From Rhodanobacter sp. (GTDB lineage Bacteria; Pseudomonadota; Gammaproteobacteria; Xanthomonadales; Rhodanobacteraceae): a stretch of 45,905 bases of DNA. The notes under the pieces are model-generated. The model saw nothing but the letters and a program-made list of their open reading frames with translations, made no database searches and was not told where the DNA came from. Both the position numbers and the translations under genes were made by a program. Positions 26,979 through 35,445 of this stretch are shown here, piece by piece; the stretch's first letter is position 1, and each line of letters begins with the position of its first letter. The stretch is taken from NCBI GenBank assembly GCA_022730295.1, contig DZCM01000008.1:1-45905 (forward strand), read 5' to 3'.

Positions 26979-29095
26979 CAGCCTTCGCACTGGCGTTCGT
27001 GCTGTTCGCCGCGGGCGCACTGGTTGCCTTTGCGCCAGTGCGCAAAGGCGCCGTTGGTGCGACGTGGCTACTGGTGACGGCAGGCTGTGGCGTGATGATG
27101 GTGCTGGCGATTTTGGCCATGCTGCGAGACGTCACCCGCCCACTTGTCACGCTGGCTCTGCCATTGCTCGGCGCATTCGGGTTTGAACTGACTGCCCTCG
27201 GCGCATTGTTCGTGGCAGTCACCGTTGGCGTGTTCGCGTTGACGCTGCCGTTTGCGTTGCGGGATAGCGCCAGCTTCGCTCCCGCTCGCCGTGGGGCCTT
27301 CGTCGGTCTGATCGTGTTGACGCTGGCCGGCATGCTCGCACTGTTCACTGCCGCTGGCATCGTGTCGTTCATTTTCGCGTGGGAGATTGCTGCGCTAGGC
27401 ATCTGGGGGCTGGTCGGCTTCGAGACGCGGCGCGCCGAACCGGTAGCGGCCGGAACGTTGACGCTGGCGCTGTCCGAAGTTGGCTCGCTGGCTGGTTTGG
27501 CCGGATTATTGATCTTGGCACATGCCGCAGGTGGCAACGGCCTGGATGCCATCGCCGCGGCTGCCCCCACGCTGCCCAAGGTCCTGGTAGTCGCGGGTTG
27601 CGTGCTGACATTTTTCGGGTTCGGGATGAAGGCCGGGGTGGTGCCGCTCAACCTGTGGCTGCCGGCTGCGCACGGCGCTGCACCACGCTCGATTTCGCCG
27701 ATTCTTTCGGGCGCGACCCTCAATCTTGGGTTGTACGCGTTCCTGCGTCTGGACGCACCGCTTGCGCGCACTGACTTTCGCCTCGGGCTGATGATCCTTG
27801 CCACCGGAGCCGTGACCGCACTGATCGGCATCATGTATGCGATGATCGAGCACGACCTCAAACGGCTGCTGGCGCAAAGCTCGATCGAGAACATCGGCAT
27901 CATCACGGCGGGGTTCGGCGCGGGCTTTGCATTCTCCGCGCTCGGACATCCGGTACTGGGCGGTCTCGCGATCATTCCAGCGCTGTACCACATGCTCAAT
28001 CACTCGGCCTACAAGACCTTGCTGTTCCTGGGCGCCGGTGGACTGGATGTGGCCACTGGCACGCATGACCTGAACCGGATGGGTGGCTTGCTCAGACGCC
28101 TGCCGGTCCTCGGCATGTTGTTCATCGTTGGTGCGTTCTGCATTGCGGGGCTGCCACCGTCGAACGGGTTTGCGAGCGAGTGGATGCTGCTGCAATCACT
28201 ATTGCAGGTGGTTGAAGTGTCCGCGCTGCCGGTTCGAATCGTGTTTGCGCTGTCCGGCGCAGCGCTGGCTTTGACCGCAGGACTCGCGGTGACTTGCTTC
28301 ATCATGGTGGTGGCATCCAGCCTGCTCGGCTTGCCGCGTTCGCGGGAAGCCGCGCAGGCGCGGCGTGCGCCGCGCACGGTGTGGATGCCGATGGCCATAC
28401 TGGCTACCGCCTGTTTCGGTCTCGCGATGGTCATCACCGGCATCATCCCGGCGCTCGGGCGTCTGACCGCGCCGCTGGTGGGTGCCGACGCTACCGATGC
28501 GTTGGCGCCCGCGTTTTTTGGCCATGTGCAGGCACTGTCACAGGCGGCGGTCAACGGGCTCACCGATCTCGGCGCGCAGCTCGGGCGCGGCTTGGTGCCA
28601 CTACGTGGTCTCGTCGTACTACACGCGGTCGGCCCGGCGGACTCGGTCGCGTACGCAATGTCCACCGCGCTCAGCTTCGCGGTGATCGTGTTCCTGTTGT
28701 TTGTTGTGTGGTTGCTTGCACGCGGGCTGCGGCATCATCGACAGGTCGCGCGACGGGTGCCGTGGGCTGCCGGCCTTGTACGCATCCGGCCGGAGATGAC
28801 CTACACCGCTACCACGTTTGCCGCACCAGCGCGGGTGCTGTTCAACAGCGTATTCGACCCGGAGGTTGCGCACCAGGAACAACATCGCGGCGCGTTTCTC
28901 ACGGTGAGCCGGCGTCAGGAAGTGCGGGTGAATGTCGTGGACCGCCTCATCATCCACCCGGTAACCGTGGCAGCGCGCTTCCTCGCGCAGACCCTCGCGG
29001 CCGCACACCACGGGCAGGTGACCAGTTATGCGTCCTACATGCTGGTCGCGCTGTTGGTGGCGCTGCTGGCCGTCCGCTATCTGATTGGTTCATGA
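26975..29095 (+). CDS. HyfB/NuoL-like antiporter-type subunit, copy 1
   Basis: This 706-residue membrane protein has about 16 helices and is related to HyfB/HycC and NuoL. The conserved helix-5 Glu (FIFAWEIAALG), the helix-7 Lys (FFGFGMKAGVVPLN), HDLKRLLAQSSIENIG and the HMLNHSAYKTLLFLGAG segment are present. The canonical HTWLPDA is changed to NLWLPAA. The C-terminal segment RPEMTYTATTFAAP matches the HyfB tail. The GTG start overlaps the previous stop (GTGA) and has AAGGAG just upstream. A second, clearly paralogous copy follows after 13 bp. Confidence 0.9.
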   Translation: MTAFALAFVLFAAGALVAFAPVRKGAVGATWLLVTAGCGVMMVLAILAMLRDVTRPLVTLALPLLGAFGFELTALGALFVAVTVGVFALTLPFALRDSASFAPARRGAFVGLIVLTLAGMLALFTAAGIVSFIFAWEIAALGIWGLVGFETRRAEPVAAGTLTLALSEVGSLAGLAGLLILAHAAGGNGLDAIAAAAPTLPKVLVVAGCVLTFFGFGMKAGVVPLNLWLPAAHGAAPRSISPILSGATLNLGLYAFLRLDAPLARTDFRLGLMILATGAVTALIGIMYAMIEHDLKRLLAQSSIENIGIITAGFGAGFAFSALGHPVLGGLAIIPALYHMLNHSAYKTLLFLGAGGLDVATGTHDLNRMGGLLRRLPVLGMLFIVGAFCIAGLPPSNGFASEWMLLQSLLQVVEVSALPVRIVFALSGAALALTAGLAVTCFIMVVASSLLGLPRSREAAQARRAPRTVWMPMAILATACFGLAMVITGIIPALGRLTAPLVGADATDALAPAFFGHVQALSQAAVNGLTDLGAQLGRGLVPLRGLVVLHAVGPADSVAYAMSTALSFAVIVFLLFVVWLLARGLRHHRQVARRVPWAAGLVRIRPEMTYTATTFAAPARVLFNSVFDPEVAHQEQHRGAFLTVSRRQEVRVNVVDRLIIHPVTVAARFLAQTLAAAHHGQVTSYASYMLVALLVALLAVRYLIGS

Positions 29096-29108
29096 ACCGG
29101 GGGCACGC

Positions 29109-31217
29109 ATGACCATCTGGGCCTTTCTTGCTCTAGCCTTTGCCGTGCTTGCGCTGGCCGCGCCAGCGAGGCGCGTGCAACGTGCCGGCTTCATGCTGGG
29201 CGGCTGGGCAGCCGCGGTACTGGTGCTGACCGGCGCTGCGCAAACGCTCCGTGATGGCGCGTCCGTGAACTTCACTCCGGGGGCGCTGGCGATCTTGCCG
29301 GGTTTCGATTTTGCGCTGGATCCACTGCGTGCATTTTTCCTCACCATCGCAGCTGCCGTGTACGGCTTGTCCGTCGCGTTCGTCGCGCGTGATTCGCAAC
29401 GTTTTTCCCCGGCGCGTGCGCGGCTGGTCCTCGGCTTCACGACGCTGCTGTTCGCGGCAATGCTGACCGTGCTGCTGGCGGCGGGCGTGACCAGTCTGAT
29501 CTTCACGTGGGAGGTGATGTCGCTGTCGCTCGTGGCACTGGTGTTTCTCGGTAGCGCTACCCCGGCTACCGCCCGTGCCGGCTTGGTGACCCTGGCGTTC
29601 TCGGAAGCCGGTGCATTGGCGGCGCTAGCCGGGTTGCTGGTGCTTTCGGGCGCTGCCGGCACGCTCTCGCTTGCGGGTATCGCCGCTGCGGTGCCACACA
29701 TGCCAGCCGGCCTCGCGTGGGCGGGATTCATCCTCACCTTCTTCGGCTTCGGCGTGAAGACCGGCATCCTGCCCGTGAATGGGTGGATGGCCGAAGGCTA
29801 TGCGGCGGCCCCGCGCGGAGTGCTGTCGATTTTCTCGGGGGCGACGTTGAACCTCGGGGTGTTCACGTTATGGATCGTCGACGCTCCGCTCGCGATGCAT
29901 GTGCCGAATATTGCCTTGGTCGTGATGGTGACCGGCGCACTGACGGCCATCCTCGGCATCATGTACGCGCTGGCGACCCATAGCCTGACGCGTCTCCTCA
30001 CGCAAAGCTCGATAGAGAACCTTGGAATCGTGGTGGCCGCATTCGGCGCGGGTTTCACTTTCACCGCGATGGGCCATCCCGCGCTTGGTGGAGTGCTGCT
30101 GGTCGCGGGCCTGTACCACATGCTCAACCACTCGGCCTACAAGACGCTACTGTTCATCGGGTCGGGTGCAATCGGTGCCGCCGCCGGCGATGACCTCGAC
30201 CGGCTCGGTGGCCTGATGCGACGGGTGCCGTTGTTCGGCACGTTGTTCCTGCTCGGCGCGTTCGCGATCGCGGCACTGCCACCCTTCAATGGCTTCGTTA
30301 GCGAGTGGCTGACGCTGGAGTCGTTCCTGCGCGTGGTCGAAATCGGCGCGGTCCCGGTGCGCATTGCCGTGGCCCTGTCAGGCGCGTTGCTGGCCCTGAC
30401 CGCCGGGTTGGCGGTGACTTGCTTCGTGATGCTGGCGGCCTCGTCCCTGCTCGGGATTCCACGTTCGCGTGCGGCCGCTGCGGTGCAGCGGATGCCGGCT
30501 AGCGCGACGGTGCCCATGGGCGTGTTGGTGGCGATCTGTTTCGCTCTCGCGATGCTCGCCACGGCGATCATTCCCTTGCTCGGCAGCTTCGCCGGCAAGC
30601 TCACCGGGGTCGATCCAACGGCTGGCATGGTGCCGGCGTTCTTCGGCCATGTGCAGGTACTCTCGCAAGATGTCGTCGCGGCGCTCACCAGCCTCGGCGC
30701 ACAGCTTGGGCGCGGTCTGGTGCCGCTGCGCGGTCTGGTGGTGTTGCACGCGGGTCCCGGCGGCGACCCGGTGATGTACGCGATGTCCACCGTCCTCAGC
30801 TTTGTGGTGATTGCCTTCCTGCTGATCGTCGTATGGGCCATTGCGCGCGGCGTGCGTCGCCACCGGCAGATCGCGCGGCGCGCACCGTGGGACGCTGGTC
30901 TTGCCCGCATCCGGCCGGAAATGACCTACACCGCCACCACCTTCGCCGCGCCTGTCCGCGTGCTGTTCCACGCCGTGTTCGATCCCGAGGTCTCGCGTGA
31001 GGAAGAACGTCAGGGTGCGTTCCTCACGGCGATGAGTCACCACGAAGTGCGCACGCACCTCGTGGATCGCCTGCTGCTGAACCCATTCACCACCAGGATG
31101 CAGGCGACCGCCGCCTGGCTCGCGCGGCTGCACCATGGCAAGGTCACCCTGTATGCGACTTACGTGCTGGCAGCACTGGTGGTCGCGACGCTGGCTGCTG
31201 CGGCGAGCTTGGCGTGA
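29109..31217 (+). CDS. HyfB/NuoL-like antiporter-type subunit, copy 2
   Basis: This 702-residue paralogue of the preceding gene has the same layout and the same C-terminal RPEMTYTATTFAAPVRVLF block, so the pair arose by tandem duplication. The helix-5 Glu (IFTWEVMSLS), the helix-7 Lys (GFGVKTGILPVN) and SLTRLLTQSSIENLG are kept. The HTWLPDA region is further diverged to NGWMAEGYAAAPRG, and the KR of the helix-8 region is TR here. It would be a third antiporter-like channel in the membrane arm. A GGGGG ribosome-site-like run precedes the ATG. Its stop overlaps the histidine phosphatase start (GTGA). Confidence 0.9.
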   Translation: MTIWAFLALAFAVLALAAPARRVQRAGFMLGGWAAAVLVLTGAAQTLRDGASVNFTPGALAILPGFDFALDPLRAFFLTIAAAVYGLSVAFVARDSQRFSPARARLVLGFTTLLFAAMLTVLLAAGVTSLIFTWEVMSLSLVALVFLGSATPATARAGLVTLAFSEAGALAALAGLLVLSGAAGTLSLAGIAAAVPHMPAGLAWAGFILTFFGFGVKTGILPVNGWMAEGYAAAPRGVLSIFSGATLNLGVFTLWIVDAPLAMHVPNIALVVMVTGALTAILGIMYALATHSLTRLLTQSSIENLGIVVAAFGAGFTFTAMGHPALGGVLLVAGLYHMLNHSAYKTLLFIGSGAIGAAAGDDLDRLGGLMRRVPLFGTLFLLGAFAIAALPPFNGFVSEWLTLESFLRVVEIGAVPVRIAVALSGALLALTAGLAVTCFVMLAASSLLGIPRSRAAAAVQRMPASATVPMGVLVAICFALAMLATAIIPLLGSFAGKLTGVDPTAGMVPAFFGHVQVLSQDVVAALTSLGAQLGRGLVPLRGLVVLHAGPGGDPVMYAMSTVLSFVVIAFLLIVVWAIARGVRRHRQIARRAPWDAGLARIRPEMTYTATTFAAPVRVLFHAVFDPEVSREEERQGAFLTAMSHHEVRTHLVDRLLLNPFTTRMQATAAWLARLHHGKVTLYATYVLAALVVATLAAAASLA

Positions 31218-31873
31218 TCGCAACCCCGGTCGAGCGACCGCCACGGCAACACGACGACAACGTCACGCTCATCCTGGTACGCCATGGACACGTCGACGGC
31301 ATCGATCCGCCAAGTTATCGCGGCCAACGCGAGCTACCCCTGACACCCCTGGGCCAGCGTCAGGCCAAGGCACTGAGTCGCCGGATCGTGGCGGAGTGGC
31401 AACCCGGGGCGGTCTTTACCAGCGCTCTGGGTCGCTGTGTGGAAACGGCCAAGGCGATTGCCAAACCGTTCGACCTGACCCCGGAAGTCATCCCCGGCTT
31501 GATCGACATCAATTACGGTGCGTGGCAAGGGATGACCGACGTGGAGGTGCGCGCCCGGTGGCCAGACGCGTGGGCGCTCTGGCACCACAGCCCGCAGTTC
31601 GCGGAGTTTCCTGGCGGCGAAACGATGCCGGCGTTCGTCAAGCGCGCGACGAACGCGTTGCATGCCATTTTGCATGCGCAGCGTGGCCACACTGTTGTGA
31701 TCGTGACGCACGATAGCGTCAACCGCGTGTTGTTGCTGCACGCATTGGACCTGCCGGTGTCGCACTACCGCACGCTTGCGCAGGCGCCCTGCGCGCTCAA
31801 TGCGCTTGTATTTGACCGCGGACAATTCACGGTTCGCAGCGTGAACGAAACGGGACATCTGCTCGGGCTCTGA
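31214..31873 (+). CDS. Histidine phosphatase (phosphoglycerate mutase-like) family protein
   Basis: This 219-residue protein is of the histidine phosphatase branch. The catalytic RHG is at R23-H24-G25 (LILVRHGHVDG), the second active-site His is H166 (VIVTHDSVN), and LTPLGQRQAKAL is the usual helix. It is last in the riboswitch-led operon and begins in a GTGA overlap with the membrane subunit. The substrate is unknown. Short members are often phosphatases and not true mutases. An extra enolase lies in the opposite operon of the same island, so a link to phosphoglycerate metabolism under fluoride stress is tempting but unproven. Confidence 0.85.
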   Translation: MIATPVERPPRQHDDNVTLILVRHGHVDGIDPPSYRGQRELPLTPLGQRQAKALSRRIVAEWQPGAVFTSALGRCVETAKAIAKPFDLTPEVIPGLIDINYGAWQGMTDVEVRARWPDAWALWHHSPQFAEFPGGETMPAFVKRATNALHAILHAQRGHTVVIVTHDSVNRVLLLHALDLPVSHYRTLAQAPCALNALVFDRGQFTVRSVNETGHLLGL

Positions 31874-31882
31874 TCCGCGCGC

Positions 31883-32773
31883 TCACCAACCGCCACGGTG
31901 GCGCGCAGATTCCGCAGCGCGCCCCGGCAATGCGCCGGCAACCACCAAAGCCAACAAGGCGCGATGGGTAAATGCGAAGTCGGGTAGTGCGTCGGGCGTG
32001 CGCGCAAAGCCGCCGTCGGGGGACTGGCATGCCAGTACGAAGCCGATCGCATCATGCGCGTAACGCAGCCGCAAGTTCAGTACGGCGCAGGCGCGAATGC
32101 CGGCATACACGGTGTCGAGGTTGGCGTAGACCGAGTCGCGTGTCGCGGTGAATCCAAACGACGCGAGCTGCAGGCCGTCGACGAAGTGCCGTGTCGAGTC
32201 ATCGGAAGCGTGCTCGCTACAGGCAGCCAGGATTGCCAGCGCGGACCAGGTGTCGCCGAGATTCGGCTTGTCACCCCAGGCCTCGTCGTGGCGCAGCGCA
32301 CGCACACGCCCGGCGATACCTGCGGGATCGGGCAGGGGAGCGATGCGGCCTTGCAATAGAACGATGCGCAGCGCCTGTGTCAACCGGCCGCTGACCGGGA
32401 CGTGTTCGCCCGCAAGGGTGGCGAGCGCATCGAGCCGTGCAATGCGCTGGTGAAAATCCGCGCCGGGAGCCACAGCGAGCAGGTCAAGCGCCAGGACGAG
32501 GTGGTACAGGTCGTCAAACCCGTCGCCATCGAAGCTGCGCAGAAACGTCAGGGCTGCATCCCGGCGCGGTACCTCGAGGCCCAGCAAGTTGAAGATGGCG
32601 AGTGCGCGCCAGGTGTCGTGAAGCGATGGTTCGTCGATTCCGCCCCAGCGATAGAAACAGAAGCCACCGTTGGATGACTGGTGGTCACGCAGGTATGCGG
32701 CTACGCGCAAGGCAGCATCCTGCGCGCGCGCCAGCATGGCAGGTGGATACTGCTGACGCACGTATGCCGGCAT
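31883..32773 (-). CDS. Prenyltransferase/terpene-cyclase-type repeat protein
   Basis: This 296-residue protein is built of paired helices with GGF-type repeats like those of prenyltransferase beta subunits and squalene cyclases (alpha/alpha toroid). The first repeat is SNGGFCFYRWGGIDEPSLHD and the last is FVLACQSPDGGFARTPDA, each followed by a hydrophobic ThraL helix. No clear zinc-ligand set or cyclase DxDD is visible, so catalysis is doubtful. It may be a scaffold or bind a lipid or peptide. It starts 4 bp after the HEAT-repeat gene, so the two are coupled. The frame is open upstream of 32773, but that part is shadow. Confidence 0.6.
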   Translation of the reverse strand: MPAYVRQQYPPAMLARAQDAALRVAAYLRDHQSSNGGFCFYRWGGIDEPSLHDTWRALAIFNLLGLEVPRRDAALTFLRSFDGDGFDDLYHLVLALDLLAVAPGADFHQRIARLDALATLAGEHVPVSGRLTQALRIVLLQGRIAPLPDPAGIAGRVRALRHDEAWGDKPNLGDTWSALAILAACSEHASDDSTRHFVDGLQLASFGFTATRDSVYANLDTVYAGIRACAVLNLRLRYAHDAIGFVLACQSPDGGFARTPDALPDFAFTHRALLALVVAGALPGRAAESARHRGGW

Positions 32774-32777
32774 ACTC

Positions 32778-33707
32778 CTATTGTCGCTCAGCAAGTCGCC
32801 GCGCAAGCCAATCGGTTTGCTCGAAAGACAACGCCCGCTCGTCGCCGTACAAATCGGGTTCTGCGTCACGGTGCAACGCGCGTTGCACCGGTTCAACGAG
32901 TTCCATGCCGGCTCCGGCCAGCGCTGCGCGGCAATCGTCGGCCAGTCCCCGGTCGAACCCGACCGCGCCGCGCACGAGGCCATCCATGACGGTGGCGTCG
33001 CGTCGCGCTGGCCACGCCAGCAACGCCCCCACCGCGCGCACTCCGGCATGCTCGTCAGCCAACGCGTGTTGAATGACCCGTTGCATCCCGGCCGCATGCA
33101 CGCGTTGCATGATCCTGAACGCGCGCACGACGGCCAGCCGGCGCCGCGCGGAAAATGCGGCTTCACTCAACCACGCATCGAGCCGCGGCGCGATCGCCGC
33201 GGCGGCGCCGGATCCCATCAATCCCAGTGCGTCCATCGCCGTATCGGCCAACACATCGTCGTCGAGAAAATCGACCAGTTGCGTCCCCGCGGCGACAAGC
33301 CGCAAACGCCCGGCCGCTTCCACCGCGATCCGCAGCCGCTCGCCGATGCCGAACGCGACGTCGTCGACAAGCGCTTCGTACGAGCGCGCGCAGAGCGCAT
33401 TCAGCGCGCCGCTCTTGACCACATATTCGGCTTCAGCGAATGCCGGCGGCAACGATTTCAGGGGATGCTCACGCAACACCGAGCGCAAGCACTCGGTCGC
33501 CGCGGTCGCATGCAGGCGCGCCAGCATCGCCACCGCAAAACAGCGCGGTTGCGGGATGACCTGTGGCCCGCGGCGAAGGTAATCGCGGAGGCCGGGAATC
33601 GCGTGCTCGCCCCACTCTGCGAGCGCCTCGGCCGCCTGCGCGTGCTCAGCCGGACTGTCCGCCCATCTCGCGATCTGTTTCGTGAGCGTGTCACTTTCCA
33701 TGGTCAT
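32778..33707 (-). CDS. HEAT-repeat-like protein
   Basis: This 309-residue protein is made of repeated short helix pairs of the HEAT/PBS-lyase type. Examples are AEALAEWGEHAIPGLRDYLR, LVDFLDDDVLADTAMDALGL and ALADEHAGVRAVGALLAW. Such solenoids bind other proteins; no enzymatic residues are visible. It is followed 4 bp later by the prenyltransferase-repeat gene, so the two helical-repeat proteins may form one module. It lies 136 bp downstream of the MFS gene, perhaps in the same transcript. The start could also be the ATG at 33701. Function is unknown. Confidence 0.6.
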   Translation of the reverse strand: MTMESDTLTKQIARWADSPAEHAQAAEALAEWGEHAIPGLRDYLRRGPQVIPQPRCFAVAMLARLHATAATECLRSVLREHPLKSLPPAFAEAEYVVKSGALNALCARSYEALVDDVAFGIGERLRIAVEAAGRLRLVAAGTQLVDFLDDDVLADTAMDALGLMGSGAAAAIAPRLDAWLSEAAFSARRRLAVVRAFRIMQRVHAAGMQRVIQHALADEHAGVRAVGALLAWPARRDATVMDGLVRGAVGFDRGLADDCRAALAGAGMELVEPVQRALHRDAEPDLYGDERALSFEQTDWLARRLAERQ

Positions 33708-33843
33708 TCCGTTACTTGTTGCTGCAGTCCGCTGCGCCGGCAGCGAGCATGTCTCCGCGTGGTCGCAGCATCACGGAGTGTCCGTCTGCACATTGCAATT
33801 GCCATTTCGACATACAAACTCTCGATCGATCTGGATGCGGGGC

Positions 33844-35064
33844 TCAACTGGCCGCGCACAATAGCTCGTGATGCCGGCGGCGCCCGACCCACAGAAAGAT
33901 TGGCACGGCTGCCCACTGGGTCAGCATGCAGAACGCCACCGTCCAGGGAATCGACAGTCCATAGATGAAGCCAATGGCTGCACTGCCAAGGAACCAGAAG
34001 AGGCCGTAGCCAGCGGCAAACAAGCCGAACGCCGACGCACGACGGTCAGCGGGCACCATCGGCGCTAGCGCCGCCGGGATGATGGATTCGTGCACGCCCA
34101 TGCCGATTCCCCACAGCGCCGCGCCCACGAGGGCCAGCGAAAACCCACCCAGAAATGCCAGCGGTGCGAACAAGGATGCGACAGCCGTCAATATCGCGAG
34201 TACCCGGAAGCCGTAGCGGTCGAACAACCTCCCCAGTGCCAGCGAGGCCATGCCGCTGACCGCCATGGCGATCGCGTAGAACACGGCGATCCACTCGATT
34301 GGCATGACGTCTGCCTTCGCGAAGTGGTAAGCGAGCAGCGGGTAGTCGGCAAAACCCGCTGCCACCAAGGCCGCGCCAGCCAGATAAATCCAGAAAGTGC
34401 CGGATAGATGTGCGCCCGTCACGGGGCGGTGCATGCCGGCTTCCATATCCTCCGGTTTGGGGTAGAACAGCCGTGCCGTCAACACCAGCAACACGTTGAT
34501 GATGGCGGGTACCAGCAGTACGGCAAACGCTTCGTGGTAACTGCCGTGGCGTGCAAGCACGAACGCCACGATGAGCGGCCCGAACATGGCACCGAACTGG
34601 TCGCATGCCTCGTCGATTCCGAACGTCCAGCCGTATCCGCCAAGGTGGCCGGCTGCGCAAGACAGCATCGCGTCGCGCGGCGGGTTGCGAATGCCCTTGC
34701 CGGCGCGTTCCAGGACGATGAGGACGGCAGCGGATTTCCACGAGTCCGTCAGCGCCAATGCAGGCACCACCGCCATCTGCAACATGTAACCGAAGATGGT
34801 GATGGGCCAGAAGCGACCGGTACGATCGGCCAGCAGGCCCGAGAAGTAGCGCAGGCCGTAGCCAAGCAGTTCGCCGAGGCCGATGACGGCACCGACCACG
34901 AACGCTGGCGTTTGCAGGGAAGCGAGATACGGGCCAAGGACGCCGCGCGCGCCTTCATAGGTAAAGTCGGCGAAGAAACTCACCGCGGCGAGCATCAGTA
35001 CGAACATCATCGCGCTGCGTGTAGCAGGCGACGTGGATGCGGGGCTCCGTACCTGGCGGCTCAT
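33844..35064 (-). CDS. MFS transporter
   Basis: This 406-residue major facilitator has twelve predicted helices. The loop 2-3 signature region reads GLLADRTGRFWP, and the equivalent in the second half reads LGRLFDRYGFRV, with GKGIRNPPRDAML after helix 4. That last motif occurs in a group of uncharacterised MFS proteins. The substrate is not predictable. The start overlaps the stop of a decayed ABC-transporter fragment by 4 bp (ATGA), and enolase lies just beyond that, so it probably belongs to the minus-strand operon led by riboswitch 3. Export of an inhibitory ion or metabolite is possible but not shown. Confidence 0.85.
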   Translation of the reverse strand: MSRQVRSPASTSPATRSAMMFVLMLAAVSFFADFTYEGARGVLGPYLASLQTPAFVVGAVIGLGELLGYGLRYFSGLLADRTGRFWPITIFGYMLQMAVVPALALTDSWKSAAVLIVLERAGKGIRNPPRDAMLSCAAGHLGGYGWTFGIDEACDQFGAMFGPLIVAFVLARHGSYHEAFAVLLVPAIINVLLVLTARLFYPKPEDMEAGMHRPVTGAHLSGTFWIYLAGAALVAAGFADYPLLAYHFAKADVMPIEWIAVFYAIAMAVSGMASLALGRLFDRYGFRVLAILTAVASLFAPLAFLGGFSLALVGAALWGIGMGVHESIIPAALAPMVPADRRASAFGLFAAGYGLFWFLGSAAIGFIYGLSIPWTVAFCMLTQWAAVPIFLWVGRRRHHELLCAAS

Positions 35065-35435
35065 GCGCTGAGGCTCTCGTCAAACTCGACTGACCGGGGT
35101 GCCAATGGATCTTGCGAGCGGTATTGCAGATGATGGAATACGGCATCTTGGCCCGACTGCGCCATCAGCTCTGCATGCGTGCCTTGCTCCAGAATCCGCC
35201 CGTGGCCGATGAACGTGCCGCCTGAATCGATGCGGCTGCGAAGTACCTGGGGAAGGCGTTCGATGAACTCCATGGCATTCGCGGCCTGCGCTGCGGCGGT
35301 GATCTCCCCTGCGCTGGCGTCCGCCAATACCCCTTGGCGTAGCCAGGCAGGCGTGGATACGTCCGCCACGGGAAGAGGAACATTTGGACAACGCACAGTC
35401 CTCGTTGGACATCCGTTCCGGATCGGATCCGTCAT
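35061..35435 (-). pseudogene. Remnant of a lipid-exporter-type ABC transporter ATPase
   Basis: This 124-codon open frame contains two pieces of an MsbA-like nucleotide-binding domain. AANAMEFIERLPQ comes from the region before the signature motif. GRILEQGTHAELMAQSG comes from the C-terminal end. The part between, which should hold the LSGGQ signature, Walker B and the switch His, is missing, as are Walker A and the membrane domain. The piece starts 10 bp after eno and its stop overlaps the MFS start. It is clearly a deletion product and cannot act as a transporter, although it may still be translated. Confidence 0.75.
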
Positions 35436-35445
35436 CCTGTCGCTT

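Noticed and set aside
31214-31873. Naming the histidine phosphatase as phosphoglycerate mutase (gpmA)
   Set aside because: The length and loop regions fit the general phosphatase branch, and a true mutase assignment cannot be made from the motifs seen.
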